Source of the DNA: Ideonella benzenivorans
GTDB taxonomy: Bacteria; Pseudomonadota; Gammaproteobacteria; Burkholderiales; Burkholderiaceae_C
Assembly (NCBI RefSeq): GCF_020387415.1
Contig: NZ_JAGWCB010000020.1
Span: 337,563 to 401,562, forward strand
Length of the DNA stretch: 64,000 nucleotides
Direction: 5' to 3'
Under the pieces are notes generated by a model. The model did no database searches. It saw only the letters and a list, made by a program, of their open reading frames with translations, and had not been told where the DNA came from. Made by a program: the position numbers and the translations under genes. Shown here one piece after another: positions 25,864 to 35,418 of this stretch (position 1 is its first letter; every line of letters starts with the position of its first letter).

Positions 25864-28155
25864 ATGAGCCTGCTCGATCAGTTGAAGAACAAGTTTGCCG
25901 CCCGTTCGGCGTCGCAGGACGAGGCGCCGCTGGAGGGCGCGGTGGCTGCGCCGGAGGGCGGGGATCCCGAGGTGGATCGGCTGCTCAACCAGATCGATCA
26001 GCGCCTGGGGCAGGCCCAGGACGCCGCACCGGCGGCCGACGCGGAAGAGGCCGGCCTGTCCCAGCTGCCGCCGGAGGTCTCGACCTTCGGTGAGGAGAGC
26101 ACCGGCCTGCCCTTGATCGGCCGCCGTCCGGTCTATGAGCAGCAGCGCCTGCTGCTGACGCTGGTCGGCGCGGGGGCGGCGGTGTTCCTGATCACCGGGG
26201 CCCTCTCGCTGGGCTCTGCCAGCCGGCAGGCCAGCCAGCTGACCGCGACCGGTCAGGCTCTGATGCAGTCGCAGCGGCTGGCGAAGTCGGTGTCGCAGGC
26301 CCTGGTGGGCAGCCCGGCGGCCTTCCCGGAAGTGCGCGAGAGCGGACAGGTGCTGGCGCACAACCTGCGCGGGCTGGCCAAGGGGGCGGATGACCTGTCG
26401 GCCGTCGGGGGCAGTGCCCAGGATGCCGTGACCCCGCTGCTGCCCCTGGTGGACCGGGCCGAGAAGAACGCCGGCATCGTGCTGGCGCAGCAAACGGTGC
26501 TGACGCAGGTGGGCCAGGCGCTGCGCCTGATCAACCGGCAGTCGTCCGACCTGCTGGAAACGGCCGAGACCGTGTCCTCGCTGAAGCTGCAGGGCAATGC
26601 CTCGCCAGTGGAAATCTCCGCGGTGGGCGAGCTGGTGATGCTGACCCAGCGCATCGGCAAGAGCGCCAACGAATTCCTGACGCTGGAGGGGGTGAGTCCC
26701 GAGGCGGTGTTCCTGCTGGGCAAGGACCTGAACTCCTTCCGCGAGATTGCCGATGGCCTGCTGCGTGGCAACGCGGAGCTGCGTCTGCCCGGCACCAAGG
26801 ATGCCGCCACACGCGAACGGCTGGAACAGCTGATCAAGCAGTACGAGGAAACGCGCGCGCAGGCCACCGCCATTCTGGGCAACCTGCAAGGCCTGGTGGC
26901 CGCCCGTGAGGCCCAGAGCGCAATCGTGGCGGACTCGGAACCGCTGCGCAAGGGCCTGGAGCAGGTGCAGCGCAGCCTGGAAGGTCAGGGCGGTTTGAGT
27001 GCCGGTTACCTGATCGTGCTGCTGGCGTCGGGGGCGGCCATCCTGGCTGGCGGTGCCGGATTGCTGCGCCTGTTCGTGCGCAACCAGGCCCTGCGGGCCC
27101 AGCAGGCGGAAGTGCAGCGGCTGGCCGCCGAGGACCAGGAACGCGAAGCCAAGCGCGTCAACGATGCGAACCAGGCGGCCATTCTGCGCTTGATGAATGA
27201 GCTGCAGACGGTGGCTGAAGGCGACCTGACCCAGCAGGCGACCGTGACCGAGGACATCACCGGCGCCATCGCCGACTCGGTGAACTACACGGTGGAAGAG
27301 CTGCGCTCCCTGGTGGCCCAGGTGCAGGGCACGGCCGCCCGGGTGACGGAGACCACCCAGCAGGTGGAGCAGACTTCCACCGAACTGCTGGCGGCCTCCA
27401 CCGAACAGCTGCGCGAGATCCGCGAAACCGGCGAGTCGGTGCTGCAGATGGCGTCCCGCATCAACCAGGTGTCGGCCCAGGCGCAGCAGACGGCCGCGGT
27501 GGCCCGGCAGTCGCTGGAAGCGGCGACCTCCGGCCGCAAGGCGGTGGCCGACACGATCGACGGCATGAACACGCTGCGCGAGCAGATCCAGGAAACCTCC
27601 AAGCGCATCAAGCGGCTGGGCGAATCCTCGCAGGAGATCGGCGAAATCACCGAGCTGATTTCCGACATTACCGAGCAGACCAACGTGCTGGCGCTGAACG
27701 CCGCCATCCAGGCGGCCTCGGCCGGTGAGGCGGGCCGGGGCTTCTCGGTGGTGGCCGAAGAAGTGCAGCGGCTGGCCGAACGCTCGGCCGATGCGACGCG
27801 GCAGATTGCCGCGCTGGTGAAGACCATTCAGACCGACACCCAGGACGCGGTGGCCGCCATGGAGCAGTCCACCCAGGGCGTGGTGCAGAACGCGCAGCTG
27901 TCCGACGCGGCCGGTGCCGCGCTGGCCGACATCGACCGGGTGACGCGCGAGCTGTCCGAGCTGATCGATGGCATCTCCCACGAAGCACGCAGCGAGGCCG
28001 AATCCGCCAACGTGGTGGCGGCCAACATCCAGCACATCTTCGCGGTGACGGAACAGACCGGCGAGGGCACGCGCTCGACCGCCCAGATGGTTCACGACCT
28101 CTCGCGTTCTGCCGATGAACTCCGTCAATCGGTGGACCGTTTCAAGATTGCCTGA
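25864..28155 (+). CDS. pilJ: Methyl-accepting chemotaxis protein PilJ
   Basis: Membrane receptor of the Pil-Chp system. The 763 residues comprise a cytosolic acidic N-terminus of about 90 residues, TM1 (about 95-118, [19 protein letters not shown]), a helical periplasmic PilJ-type sensor region (about 120-375), TM2 (about 378-400), a HAMP-like segment and the cytoplasmic signalling helices. The hairpin tip is conserved: [19 protein letters not shown], then [20 protein letters not shown]. The long cytosolic N-terminus before TM1 is unusual for an MCP but occurs in betaproteobacterial PilJ. No cheR-type pilK follows. Confidence 0.94.
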   Translation: MSLLDQLKNKFAARSASQDEAPLEGAVAAPEGGDPEVDRLLNQIDQRLGQAQDAAPAADAEEAGLSQLPPEVSTFGEESTGLPLIGRRPVYEQQRLLLTLVGAGAAVFLITGALSLGSASRQASQLTATGQALMQSQRLAKSVSQALVGSPAAFPEVRESGQVLAHNLRGLAKGADDLSAVGGSAQDAVTPLLPLVDRAEKNAGIVLAQQTVLTQVGQALRLINRQSSDLLETAETVSSLKLQGNASPVEISAVGELVMLTQRIGKSANEFLTLEGVSPEAVFLLGKDLNSFREIADGLLRGNAELRLPGTKDAATRERLEQLIKQYEETRAQATAILGNLQGLVAAREAQSAIVADSEPLRKGLEQVQRSLEGQGGLSAGYLIVLLASGAAILAGGAGLLRLFVRNQALRAQQAEVQRLAAEDQEREAKRVNDANQAAILRLMNELQTVAEGDLTQQATVTEDITGAIADSVNYTVEELRSLVAQVQGTAARVTETTQQVEQTSTELLAASTEQLREIRETGESVLQMASRINQVSAQAQQTAAVARQSLEAATSGRKAVADTIDGMNTLREQIQETSKRIKRLGESSQEIGEITELISDITEQTNVLALNAAIQAASAGEAGRGFSVVAEEVQRLAERSADATRQIAALVKTIQTDTQDAVAAMEQSTQGVVQNAQLSDAAGAALADIDRVTRELSELIDGISHEARSEAESANVVAANIQHIFAVTEQTGEGTRSTAQMVHDLSRSADELRQSVDRFKIA

Positions 28156-28207
28156 CGTTCTGACGGCAGCACGGTGGCCTGACTGAGCAAAGGAACCCGG
28201 CACGACC

Positions 28208-31200
28208 ATGGACTCAACTCACGATCACGAACTGCCGGGAGACCTGAGCGCACTGGCCTGGGTGCAGGACGAGCTGCGGCGCACGCTGGACAACGCCCAC
28301 AAGTCGCTGCGTCGCCAGCTGCGCAACCAGGAGCTGCAGCCCGCGGACACCGGCCGAGGCCAACCCCATCCCGCCCTGCAGCAGGCCCGTAACCTGATCC
28401 ATCAGGGGGTGGGGGCGCTGGCGCTGATCGGCCAGGGCGCGGCCGCCCGCGTGTTGCGGGCCAGCGAGCAGCTGGTGCAGCGCCTGGATGCGGACGAGCT
28501 CGTCTGCAGTGCCGAGGTCGTGGACGCGATCGAGCGGGCCTCCTTTGCGGTGCTGGATTTCCTGGCCCGGCAGCTGGGGGGACGTTCCGCCTCGGCGCTG
28601 GGGCTGTTTCCCCAATACCGGGTTGTGGCCGAGCTGGCCGGGGCCGACCGGGTGCACCCGGCCGATCTGTGGACCGAGACACCGACGCTGACCACGACCG
28701 TGGCGACCGCTGGCGCCACGCCGGACCCGCGGGTGCGTCAGGCCATCGAGGCCCGACTGCTGAAGTACCTGCGCAGCGGGGACGCGGCGTCGGCCCGCCG
28801 GATGAGCGATGCCTTCGCGCAGCTGGCCGGTCAGACGGCGGGGCGGCTGGGCGAGGCCTGGCAGCTGGCGGCCGCCTTCTTCGAGGCCCAGTCGGTGGGG
28901 CTGTTGGTGCCCGACCTGTATGCGAAGCGCCTGGCCTCGCGTCTGCTGGTGCAGTTGCGGGCCGTGGAGCGTGGTGTGCAGGATTGCCCGGACCGCCTGC
29001 TGCAAGACCTGATGTTCTTCTGTGCCCGGGCCGGACGTGACCCGGCCAAGGCCCCGCGCCTGGCCGAAGTGGCCACGCGCTTGGCCCTGCCAGCCCTGGC
29101 GGAGGAGCGCTACGACGAGAGCCCGTTGGGTCGGTACGACCCGGCGCTGGTGCCGGTGGCGCGGCGGCGCATCGCAGCGCTCAAAGAGACTTGGTCGTCG
29201 GTGGCGGCGGGTGAACTGGCCGCGCTGCCGAGCCTGCACGAGCAGACCGCGCAGGTGGCGGAATCGATCCGCCAGATCTACCGCGAGGGCGAACGCCTGG
29301 CCCAGGCGTTGCAAGCGGCGACCGACACCGCCGTGGCCTCGGGCCGCGGCCCGGCGCCCGAGCTGGCGATGGAAGTGGCCACCACGCTGCTGTGCCTGGA
29401 CGCCTCGCTGGACGAGGCCGACCCGGAACACCCCGACCTGCAGGACCGCATCCAGCAGGTGGCCGGGCGGCTGGAAACCGTCTCGGCCGGCCAACCGGCG
29501 CCGCCGCTGGAGCCCTGGGTCGAAGCCCTCTACCGGCAGGTGTCGGACCGGCAATCCATGGGCAGCGTGGTGCAGGAACTGCGGGCCACCCTGGCCGAGA
29601 TCGAGCAGCATCTGGACCGCTTCAACCGCCACCCCGAGGACCGCGAGGTGCTGGCGCCGGTGCCCAACCAGTTCAATGCCATGCGCGGCGTGCTCTCGGT
29701 GATGGGGCTGGACCAGGCGGCGCAGGCCGCGCAGCGCATGCGCGATGACGTCCACGCCGTGCTGGCGCAGGAAGCCGAGGCCTCCCATGCGACCGAGCAA
29801 CTGGCCGACAATCTGGGGGCACTGTCCTTCCTGATCGACATGATGGGGGTGCAGCCCCAGCTGGCGAAGTCGCTGTTCCGCTACGACCCGGAGACCGGGC
29901 GCTTTGCGGCGCGCATGGGCCGGGCCAAGGCAGCACCGGCCTCGGCCGAGGTCGAACCGGCCCTGCTGGACCGGGTGCAGTCGCTGGCGCGCAGCGCCGG
30001 GCAGGAGACGGTGTCGGCCGAGGACTTGAACCGTCACCTGGAAGGCCTGGCCGACCAGGCCGTGGCGGCCGATCAACCGGCCGTCGCCCAGGCGGTCAGC
30101 CAGGCGCGCGAGGCCCTGGCCCAGGCGCCGGACGCCCAGTCCGCCGAGGCCACCCTGGCCGGCGTGGCCCAGACCCTGGCCACCCTGGCCGCACCACCGG
30201 CGGCCGCGCCGGTGCCGGCGCCCGCGGTGGCCAGCGACGATGACGACGACATGCGGGAGGTGTTCCTCGAGGAAGCCCGCGAAGTGATCGCCCAGGCCCG
30301 CGAGGCGCTCACCCAGTTGGCCGAAGCGCCGCAGGATCTGGACGCGATGACCACCGTGCGTCGGTCCTTCCACACCCTCAAAGGCAGTTCGCGGATGGTG
30401 GGCTTGCGCGCCTTTGGCGAAGCCGCCTGGGCCTGTGAGCAGCTCTACAACACGCGGCTGGCCGAGGCCCTGGTGCAGGCGGACGCCGCGCTGCGCGGCT
30501 TCACCGGCCGGGCGCTGGATGACCTGGCAGACTGGGTCGACCGTGTGGCCGCCGACCAGGAAGACTCGCCGCGTGGCGAGGCGCTGATCGCCGATGCCCA
30601 GGCCCTGCGGACCGGGGGAACACCCGCCGCCACGCCGCCGGTGGAGGAACCCGTGGGTTGGGCGGCGGCCACGCTGCCCTTGCCGGTGCTGGACGAACCG
30701 CTGGCCGCGACGGAGGGGGCTTCGGCTCCCGAGACCGCTGCGGAAACCTCCGGCTGGCCCGCCACCAGCTTGGAGGCGATGCCCGACCTGAGCAACGGCG
30801 GCGTGGATCTGGCCCTGGACTTGGACCTGGATCTGGGGATGGGCGCGGTTTCGGGGCTGGACCTGAATCTGGATCTGGACCTGAGCGAAGGTGCCCCCTC
30901 CGAGCCGGAGACCGCCGTGCCGGCCGAGGGGCGGCCGGCCCTGCTTGACGTGCCCGAGGGGTTGGTGGACCGGGTGGCCATCGGCGCCGCGCCCGAGCCC
31001 GTCGCGGTACCAGAGCCTCCGCTGCCCCTGCCGGATGCGTCTGCACCGGACTGGTCCGATACGCAGCTGGAAGAGGCGGCCGCCGAGTCGACGCCGGGGG
31101 ACGCGCTGCCGCCCGTGGTCAAGGACGAGCCGGTCCATCTGCAGGCCCTGGTGCCGGAGGCGCTGCACGAGCGTGTCCCGTCGGGCGAGCTCCTGGCGCC

Positions 31201-34200
31201 GTCCGAGGCGCCTGCGTTCTCCGCCGAGGCCGAGGACGATGCCGAACGCTACAAGGTGGTCGGTCCGCTGCGCATCCAGATCGCGCTGTTCAACATCTAC
31301 CTGAACGAGGCCGACGAACAATCCCGCCGGCTGTCGGTCGAGCTGTCCGAATGGCAGCATGAGCTGGACCGCCCGGTGGGCGAGACGGCGGTGGCCTTGG
31401 CGCACTCGCTGGCGGGCAACTCCGCCACCGTGGGTTTCCAGGATCTGTCGGCCCTGGCGCGGCGGCTGGAGCATGCGCTGGAGCGTTCCCAGGCGCGTGG
31501 CCGCGGCGAGGCAGCCGAGGCGGCCTTGTACCTGGCGGTGGCCGAGGAAATCCGCCGGCTGCTGCACCAGTTCGCGGCCGGCTTCCTGAAGACCATGCAG
31601 CCAGAACTGCTGACGCAGCTGAGCGCGCACGAGCACGACGAAGCCGCACTGGCGGAGCGCCTGGCCGAGCCGGTGCCGCCCTTGGCGGACGTGTCCGAGC
31701 CGGACGAGGTCGAGGGGATGCCCGAAGAGACCGACGGGCCGGTGACCTCGTTCGCGTCCCTCAATCCGCTGGGCGAGATGCGTTTCTCGGCGCTGGAAGA
31801 CGCGCCCTTGGCCGAGCCGGTGCCGGTTCCATCGCCCCATGCGGGTGCGGTGACGCTGCTGGGTGAACAGATCGAGGCGGCCGATGCGATCGACCCGGAG
31901 CTGTTCGGCTTCTTCGTCGAAGAAGGGGCCGAGCTGCTGCCGGAACTGACCGCGCAGCTGCGGCAATGGGAGTCCCTGCCCGATCAGGTGGCCCCCGGCG
32001 TGGCGGCGATGCGGGCCCTGCACACCTTCAAGGGCGGAGCCCGGCTGGCCGGCGCGATGCGCCTGGGCGAGATGGCCCACCGCCTGGAGACCGCCATCGA
32101 GCGGCAGACCGCCCAAAGCCTGGTCGAACCGGCCACGCTGGCCCAGCTCTACCAGGGCGTGGACCAGTTGGCCGAGGAGTTTGAGCGCCTGCGCAGTGGT
32201 GACGCCGAGGCCCTGGCGCCCGTGCCCTCGGCGTCGGCCGTGATGCCGGCCGCGGTCGAACCGGCGATGGTGGATTCCCTGGCCGAAGCGCTGGTGGAGG
32301 CCGCACCCGAGGCGGTGCCGGTCGCCGCCGAGAGGGTGGCGGGCGGCGCGGCGCCGGAGGCTGCTGCCGAGCCGGCGGTGCGCGTGGACTGGGCCCGTTT
32401 CAAGACCCAGGCTCTGCCGGGGGGGGGCCTGACGCCGGTCGAGACGGGGGCGGAGCTGATGGCAGCGGGCAGCGTGCGCGTGCGTGCGCCGCTGTTGGAC
32501 CGCATGGTGAGCCATGCCGGCGAAGTCGGCATTGCCCGGGCCCGGATGGAGACCGACGTCAACCAGATGCAGGGCAGCCTGCGCGAGCTGACCGACAACC
32601 TGGAACGCCTGCGGCGCCAACTGCGGGACATGGAGTTGCAGGCCGAGACCCAGATGGCCAGCCGCATCGAGGCGGCCCGCAGTGCCCAGCAGTCCTTCGA
32701 CCCGCTGGAAATGGACCGCTTCACCCGGGTGCAGGAGCTGACCCGGATGATGGCCGAATCGGTGGCCGACGTGGGCACTGTGCAGCGCAGCCTGCAGCAG
32801 ACGCTGCAGGATGCCGAAGACCAGTTGGCCATGCAGGAGCGGCTGGCGCGCGATCTGCAAGACGATTTGTTGCAGGCCCGCATGGTGGAGTTCGACACCC
32901 TGTCCGACCGGCTCTACCGTGTGGTGCGCCAGTCCGCCAAGGAGACCGGCAAGCAGGTGCGGCTGAACCTGTCCGGGGGCGGCATCGAACTCGACCGCGC
33001 GGTGCTGGACCGCATGGCGCCCCCGCTGGAACATTTGCTGCGCAACGCGGTGGTGCACGGCATTGAGCCGACGAGCCTGCGTGAAGCGCTGGGCAAACCG
33101 GGCGTGGGTCGCATCGACGTGCTGGTGCGCCAGAGCGGCAACGAGGTCGAGGTGGATGTGCGGGACGATGGCGCTGGCCTGAACCTGGCCCGTATCGCCG
33201 AACGGGCCAGTGCCGCCGGCCTGCTGGCGCCGGACAGCCGGCCCACCGAGGCCGAATTGGCCTCGCTCATCTTCGCGCCCGGTTTCACCACCGCGACCGA
33301 GGTGACCGAACTGGCCGGCCGCGGGGTCGGCATGGATGTGGTGCGCACCGAGGTGACCGCGATGGGCGGCCGCATCGAGACCGCCAGCACCTCCGGCCAG
33401 GGTACGGCCTTCCGCATGGTTCTGCCGCTGACCACCGCGGTGACGCAGGTGGTGTTGATGCAGGCCGGTGCCCAGGTGGTGGCGGTGCCGTCGACGCTGG
33501 TTGAAACCGTGCGCCGCGTGCCGGTCGAGGAGGTGCAAAAGGCCTATGCAACCGGCACGTTGCGCCATGGGGACGAGGACCTGCCCTTCTTCTGGTTGGG
33601 CAGCCTGCTGCAGGAGGCGCTGCGGGGCGCCCTGGAAGGGCGCAGCATCCCGGTGGTGATCGTCCGCAGTGCCGAGCAACGGGTGGCTGTTCACGTCAGC
33701 CAGATCCTGGGCAACCAGGAAGTGGTGGTGAAGAACCTGGGGCCGCAACTGTCCCGGCTGCCGGGCCTGACCGGGATGTCGGTCCGGGCCAATGGCGAGA
33801 CGGTGCTGATCTACAACCCGGTGGCCCTGGTGGCCGTGTATGGGGCGGAGGTCCGGACGCGCCTGCAGGCGGTGGTGCCGGCCGGGGCGGTCGATGCGGC
33901 GCCGACGCTGCCGGCGGCGGAGCCCGAGGCCAAGGCACCGCTGGTGCTGGTGGTCGACGACTCGCTGACCGTGCGGCGCGTGACGCAGCGCTTGCTGCAA
34001 CGTGAAGGCTACCGGGTGGCGCTGGCCAAGGACGGCCTGGATGCACTGGAGCGTCTGGCCGAGGAGCGACCGGCCGTGATGCTGTGCGACATCGAGATGC
34101 CGCGCATGGATGGCTTCGACCTGGTACGCAATGTGCGTGGTGACCTGCGGTTGAACGATTTGCCCGTCATCATGATCACCTCGCGCATCGCAGAAAAGCA

Positions 34201-34312
34201 CCAAGACCATGCCCGCTCCCTGGGGGTGAACCATTACCTGGGCAAGCCCTATGACGAAGAGGCGCTGCTGGCGCTGGTCCGGGGCTACACACAGGAGGCG
34301 GCTGCCCACTGA
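28208..34312 (+). CDS. chpA: Giant hybrid CheA-type histidine kinase ChpA/PilL
   Basis: Central kinase of the twitching-motility chemosensory system; 2034 residues. Three Hpt-like modules are recognisable: FHTLKGSSRMVG (His about 722), AHSLAGNSATVG (His about 1066, degenerate LAG instead of KG) and LHTFKGGARLAG (His about 1272). Earlier helical repeats (residues 1-600) look like further degenerate Hpt domains without a His. A Leu/Asp-alternating acidic segment lies at about 866-894. Then follow the dimerisation coiled coil (about 1430-1500), the HATPase (LEHLLRNAVVHGIEP, DDGAGLN, GRGVGMDVV; about 1600-1735), a CheW domain and a C-terminal receiver (VVDDSLTVRR, CDIEMPRMDG; about 1911-2030). 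Last gene of the pil cluster. Confidence 0.95.
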   Translation: MDSTHDHELPGDLSALAWVQDELRRTLDNAHKSLRRQLRNQELQPADTGRGQPHPALQQARNLIHQGVGALALIGQGAAARVLRASEQLVQRLDADELVCSAEVVDAIERASFAVLDFLARQLGGRSASALGLFPQYRVVAELAGADRVHPADLWTETPTLTTTVATAGATPDPRVRQAIEARLLKYLRSGDAASARRMSDAFAQLAGQTAGRLGEAWQLAAAFFEAQSVGLLVPDLYAKRLASRLLVQLRAVERGVQDCPDRLLQDLMFFCARAGRDPAKAPRLAEVATRLALPALAEERYDESPLGRYDPALVPVARRRIAALKETWSSVAAGELAALPSLHEQTAQVAESIRQIYREGERLAQALQAATDTAVASGRGPAPELAMEVATTLLCLDASLDEADPEHPDLQDRIQQVAGRLETVSAGQPAPPLEPWVEALYRQVSDRQSMGSVVQELRATLAEIEQHLDRFNRHPEDREVLAPVPNQFNAMRGVLSVMGLDQAAQAAQRMRDDVHAVLAQEAEASHATEQLADNLGALSFLIDMMGVQPQLAKSLFRYDPETGRFAARMGRAKAAPASAEVEPALLDRVQSLARSAGQETVSAEDLNRHLEGLADQAVAADQPAVAQAVSQAREALAQAPDAQSAEATLAGVAQTLATLAAPPAAAPVPAPAVASDDDDDMREVFLEEAREVIAQAREALTQLAEAPQDLDAMTTVRRSFHTLKGSSRMVGLRAFGEAAWACEQLYNTRLAEALVQADAALRGFTGRALDDLADWVDRVAADQEDSPRGEALIADAQALRTGGTPAATPPVEEPVGWAAATLPLPVLDEPLAATEGASAPETAAETSGWPATSLEAMPDLSNGGVDLALDLDLDLGMGAVSGLDLNLDLDLSEGAPSEPETAVPAEGRPALLDVPEGLVDRVAIGAAPEPVAVPEPPLPLPDASAPDWSDTQLEEAAAESTPGDALPPVVKDEPVHLQALVPEALHERVPSGELLAPSEAPAFSAEAEDDAERYKVVGPLRIQIALFNIYLNEADEQSRRLSVELSEWQHELDRPVGETAVALAHSLAGNSATVGFQDLSALARRLEHALERSQARGRGEAAEAALYLAVAEEIRRLLHQFAAGFLKTMQPELLTQLSAHEHDEAALAERLAEPVPPLADVSEPDEVEGMPEETDGPVTSFASLNPLGEMRFSALEDAPLAEPVPVPSPHAGAVTLLGEQIEAADAIDPELFGFFVEEGAELLPELTAQLRQWESLPDQVAPGVAAMRALHTFKGGARLAGAMRLGEMAHRLETAIERQTAQSLVEPATLAQLYQGVDQLAEEFERLRSGDAEALAPVPSASAVMPAAVEPAMVDSLAEALVEAAPEAVPVAAERVAGGAAPEAAAEPAVRVDWARFKTQALPGGGLTPVETGAELMAAGSVRVRAPLLDRMVSHAGEVGIARARMETDVNQMQGSLRELTDNLERLRRQLRDMELQAETQMASRIEAARSAQQSFDPLEMDRFTRVQELTRMMAESVADVGTVQRSLQQTLQDAEDQLAMQERLARDLQDDLLQARMVEFDTLSDRLYRVVRQSAKETGKQVRLNLSGGGIELDRAVLDRMAPPLEHLLRNAVVHGIEPTSLREALGKPGVGRIDVLVRQSGNEVEVDVRDDGAGLNLARIAERASAAGLLAPDSRPTEAELASLIFAPGFTTATEVTELAGRGVGMDVVRTEVTAMGGRIETASTSGQGTAFRMVLPLTTAVTQVVLMQAGAQVVAVPSTLVETVRRVPVEEVQKAYATGTLRHGDEDLPFFWLGSLLQEALRGALEGRSIPVVIVRSAEQRVAVHVSQILGNQEVVVKNLGPQLSRLPGLTGMSVRANGETVLIYNPVALVAVYGAEVRTRLQAVVPAGAVDAAPTLPAAEPEAKAPLVLVVDDSLTVRRVTQRLLQREGYRVALAKDGLDALERLAEERPAVMLCDIEMPRMDGFDLVRNVRGDLRLNDLPVIMITSRIAEKHQDHARSLGVNHYLGKPYDEEALLALVRGYTQEAAAH

Positions 34313-34383
34313 GGCCGGACAATGACGCTGCGGGAAGGCGGGGCCATCGGCCCGGCACCACCCTGTGTCATGATGTTTCCGCC

Positions 34384-35412
34384 ATGCCTGCCTTGATCGA
34401 GCAACTCGCTGCGCTGACCGGTCTGCGTGATCGGGATGCGCTGGACGCCGGCCTGGTGGCCGCGGTGGCCGATCTGACCCATGCCCGCCGGGTGGCCGTG
34501 CACCGCGTGGTGGGGGACGATGGGGCGCAGCGCTGGTTGACCCGGGCCCAGCGGGGCGAGGCCGGGACGACGCCGTCACTGGCCTCCCTGTGGTCGGACA
34601 GCCAGGACCAGCCCACGCTGGACGAGCAGCCCGCCTGGCGGGACTGCCTGCGGCTGGGCCAGATGCGGCCCTGGCATGCCGCCGACCGGCTGAGCCTGTT
34701 CCCGCTGCCGGGCCAGGGCCGGCAGGGCGGGGTGGTCGAGGTGGTCAGCGACCGGGCGCTGACGCCGAACCAGATCCGCGGGGTCCAGGCCATTCTGGCG
34801 CTGGTGCGCAACCAGCTGGGCCTGCTGGACTACAGCGAACGCGACACGCTGACCGGTCTGCTCAACCGCAAGAGCTTCGACGATTCGTTCTACAAGGTGG
34901 CCGCACTGCCGGCGCTCGAACTGCTGCCGGAAGGCCAGGCCGAGCGGCGCCAGAGCACGGTGGCGCGCTACTGGCTGGCCGTGCTGGACATCGACCACTT
35001 CAAGCAGGTCAACGATGGCTTTGGCCACATCATCGGCGATGAAGTGCTGCTGATGGTGTCGCAGCTGATGTGCAGCAGTTTCCGCTATTACGACCAGCTC
35101 TACCGCTTTGGCGGTGAGGAGTTCGTGGTCCTGCTGCGCTGTGCCGCCGAGGACGAGGCCCAGCTGGCGTTCGACCGCTTTCGTCAGCGGGTCAGCAGCC
35201 ATGCCTTTCCCCAGGTGCGGCATCTGACGCTGAGCATCGGCTTCACCGATGTCCGGCCTGGCGACACGCCGGTGGCCGCGGTGGAGCGGGCCGACAAGGC
35301 GGTCTATTTTGCGAAGAACCATGGGCGCAACCAGGTGCGCTGTGCCGAGGCCCTGGTGCGCCAGGGGCTGCTGATCGACGACGACAAGGCCAGCGACGTC
35401 GAGTTCTTCTGA
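34384..35412 (+). CDS. GGDEF-domain diguanylate cyclase
   Basis: Predicted to make cyclic di-GMP from two GTP. The N-terminal about 150 residues look like a GAF-type sensor domain (DLTHARRVAVHRVVGDDG). The C-terminal GGDEF domain runs DTLTGLLNRKSFDDSF (about 157-172), DIDHFKQVNDGFGH and RYYDQLYRFGGEEF (about 233-246). The active-site variant is GGEEF, which is catalytically competent in known enzymes, and RYYD five residues before it matches the product-inhibition I-site RxxD. The gene follows chpA by 71 bp on the same strand, suggesting surface-motility signalling. Confidence 0.92.
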   Translation: MPALIEQLAALTGLRDRDALDAGLVAAVADLTHARRVAVHRVVGDDGAQRWLTRAQRGEAGTTPSLASLWSDSQDQPTLDEQPAWRDCLRLGQMRPWHAADRLSLFPLPGQGRQGGVVEVVSDRALTPNQIRGVQAILALVRNQLGLLDYSERDTLTGLLNRKSFDDSFYKVAALPALELLPEGQAERRQSTVARYWLAVLDIDHFKQVNDGFGHIIGDEVLLMVSQLMCSSFRYYDQLYRFGGEEFVVLLRCAAEDEAQLAFDRFRQRVSSHAFPQVRHLTLSIGFTDVRPGDTPVAAVERADKAVYFAKNHGRNQVRCAEALVRQGLLIDDDKASDVEFF

Positions 35413-35418
35413 GCGCCG

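Noticed and set aside
28214..34579. A 2121-residue open frame antisense to chpA
   Set aside because: It is a shadow of the GC-rich third-position pattern of chpA: His/Arg/Gln-rich, no domain, no ribosome site, while the plus strand carries complete kinase motifs.
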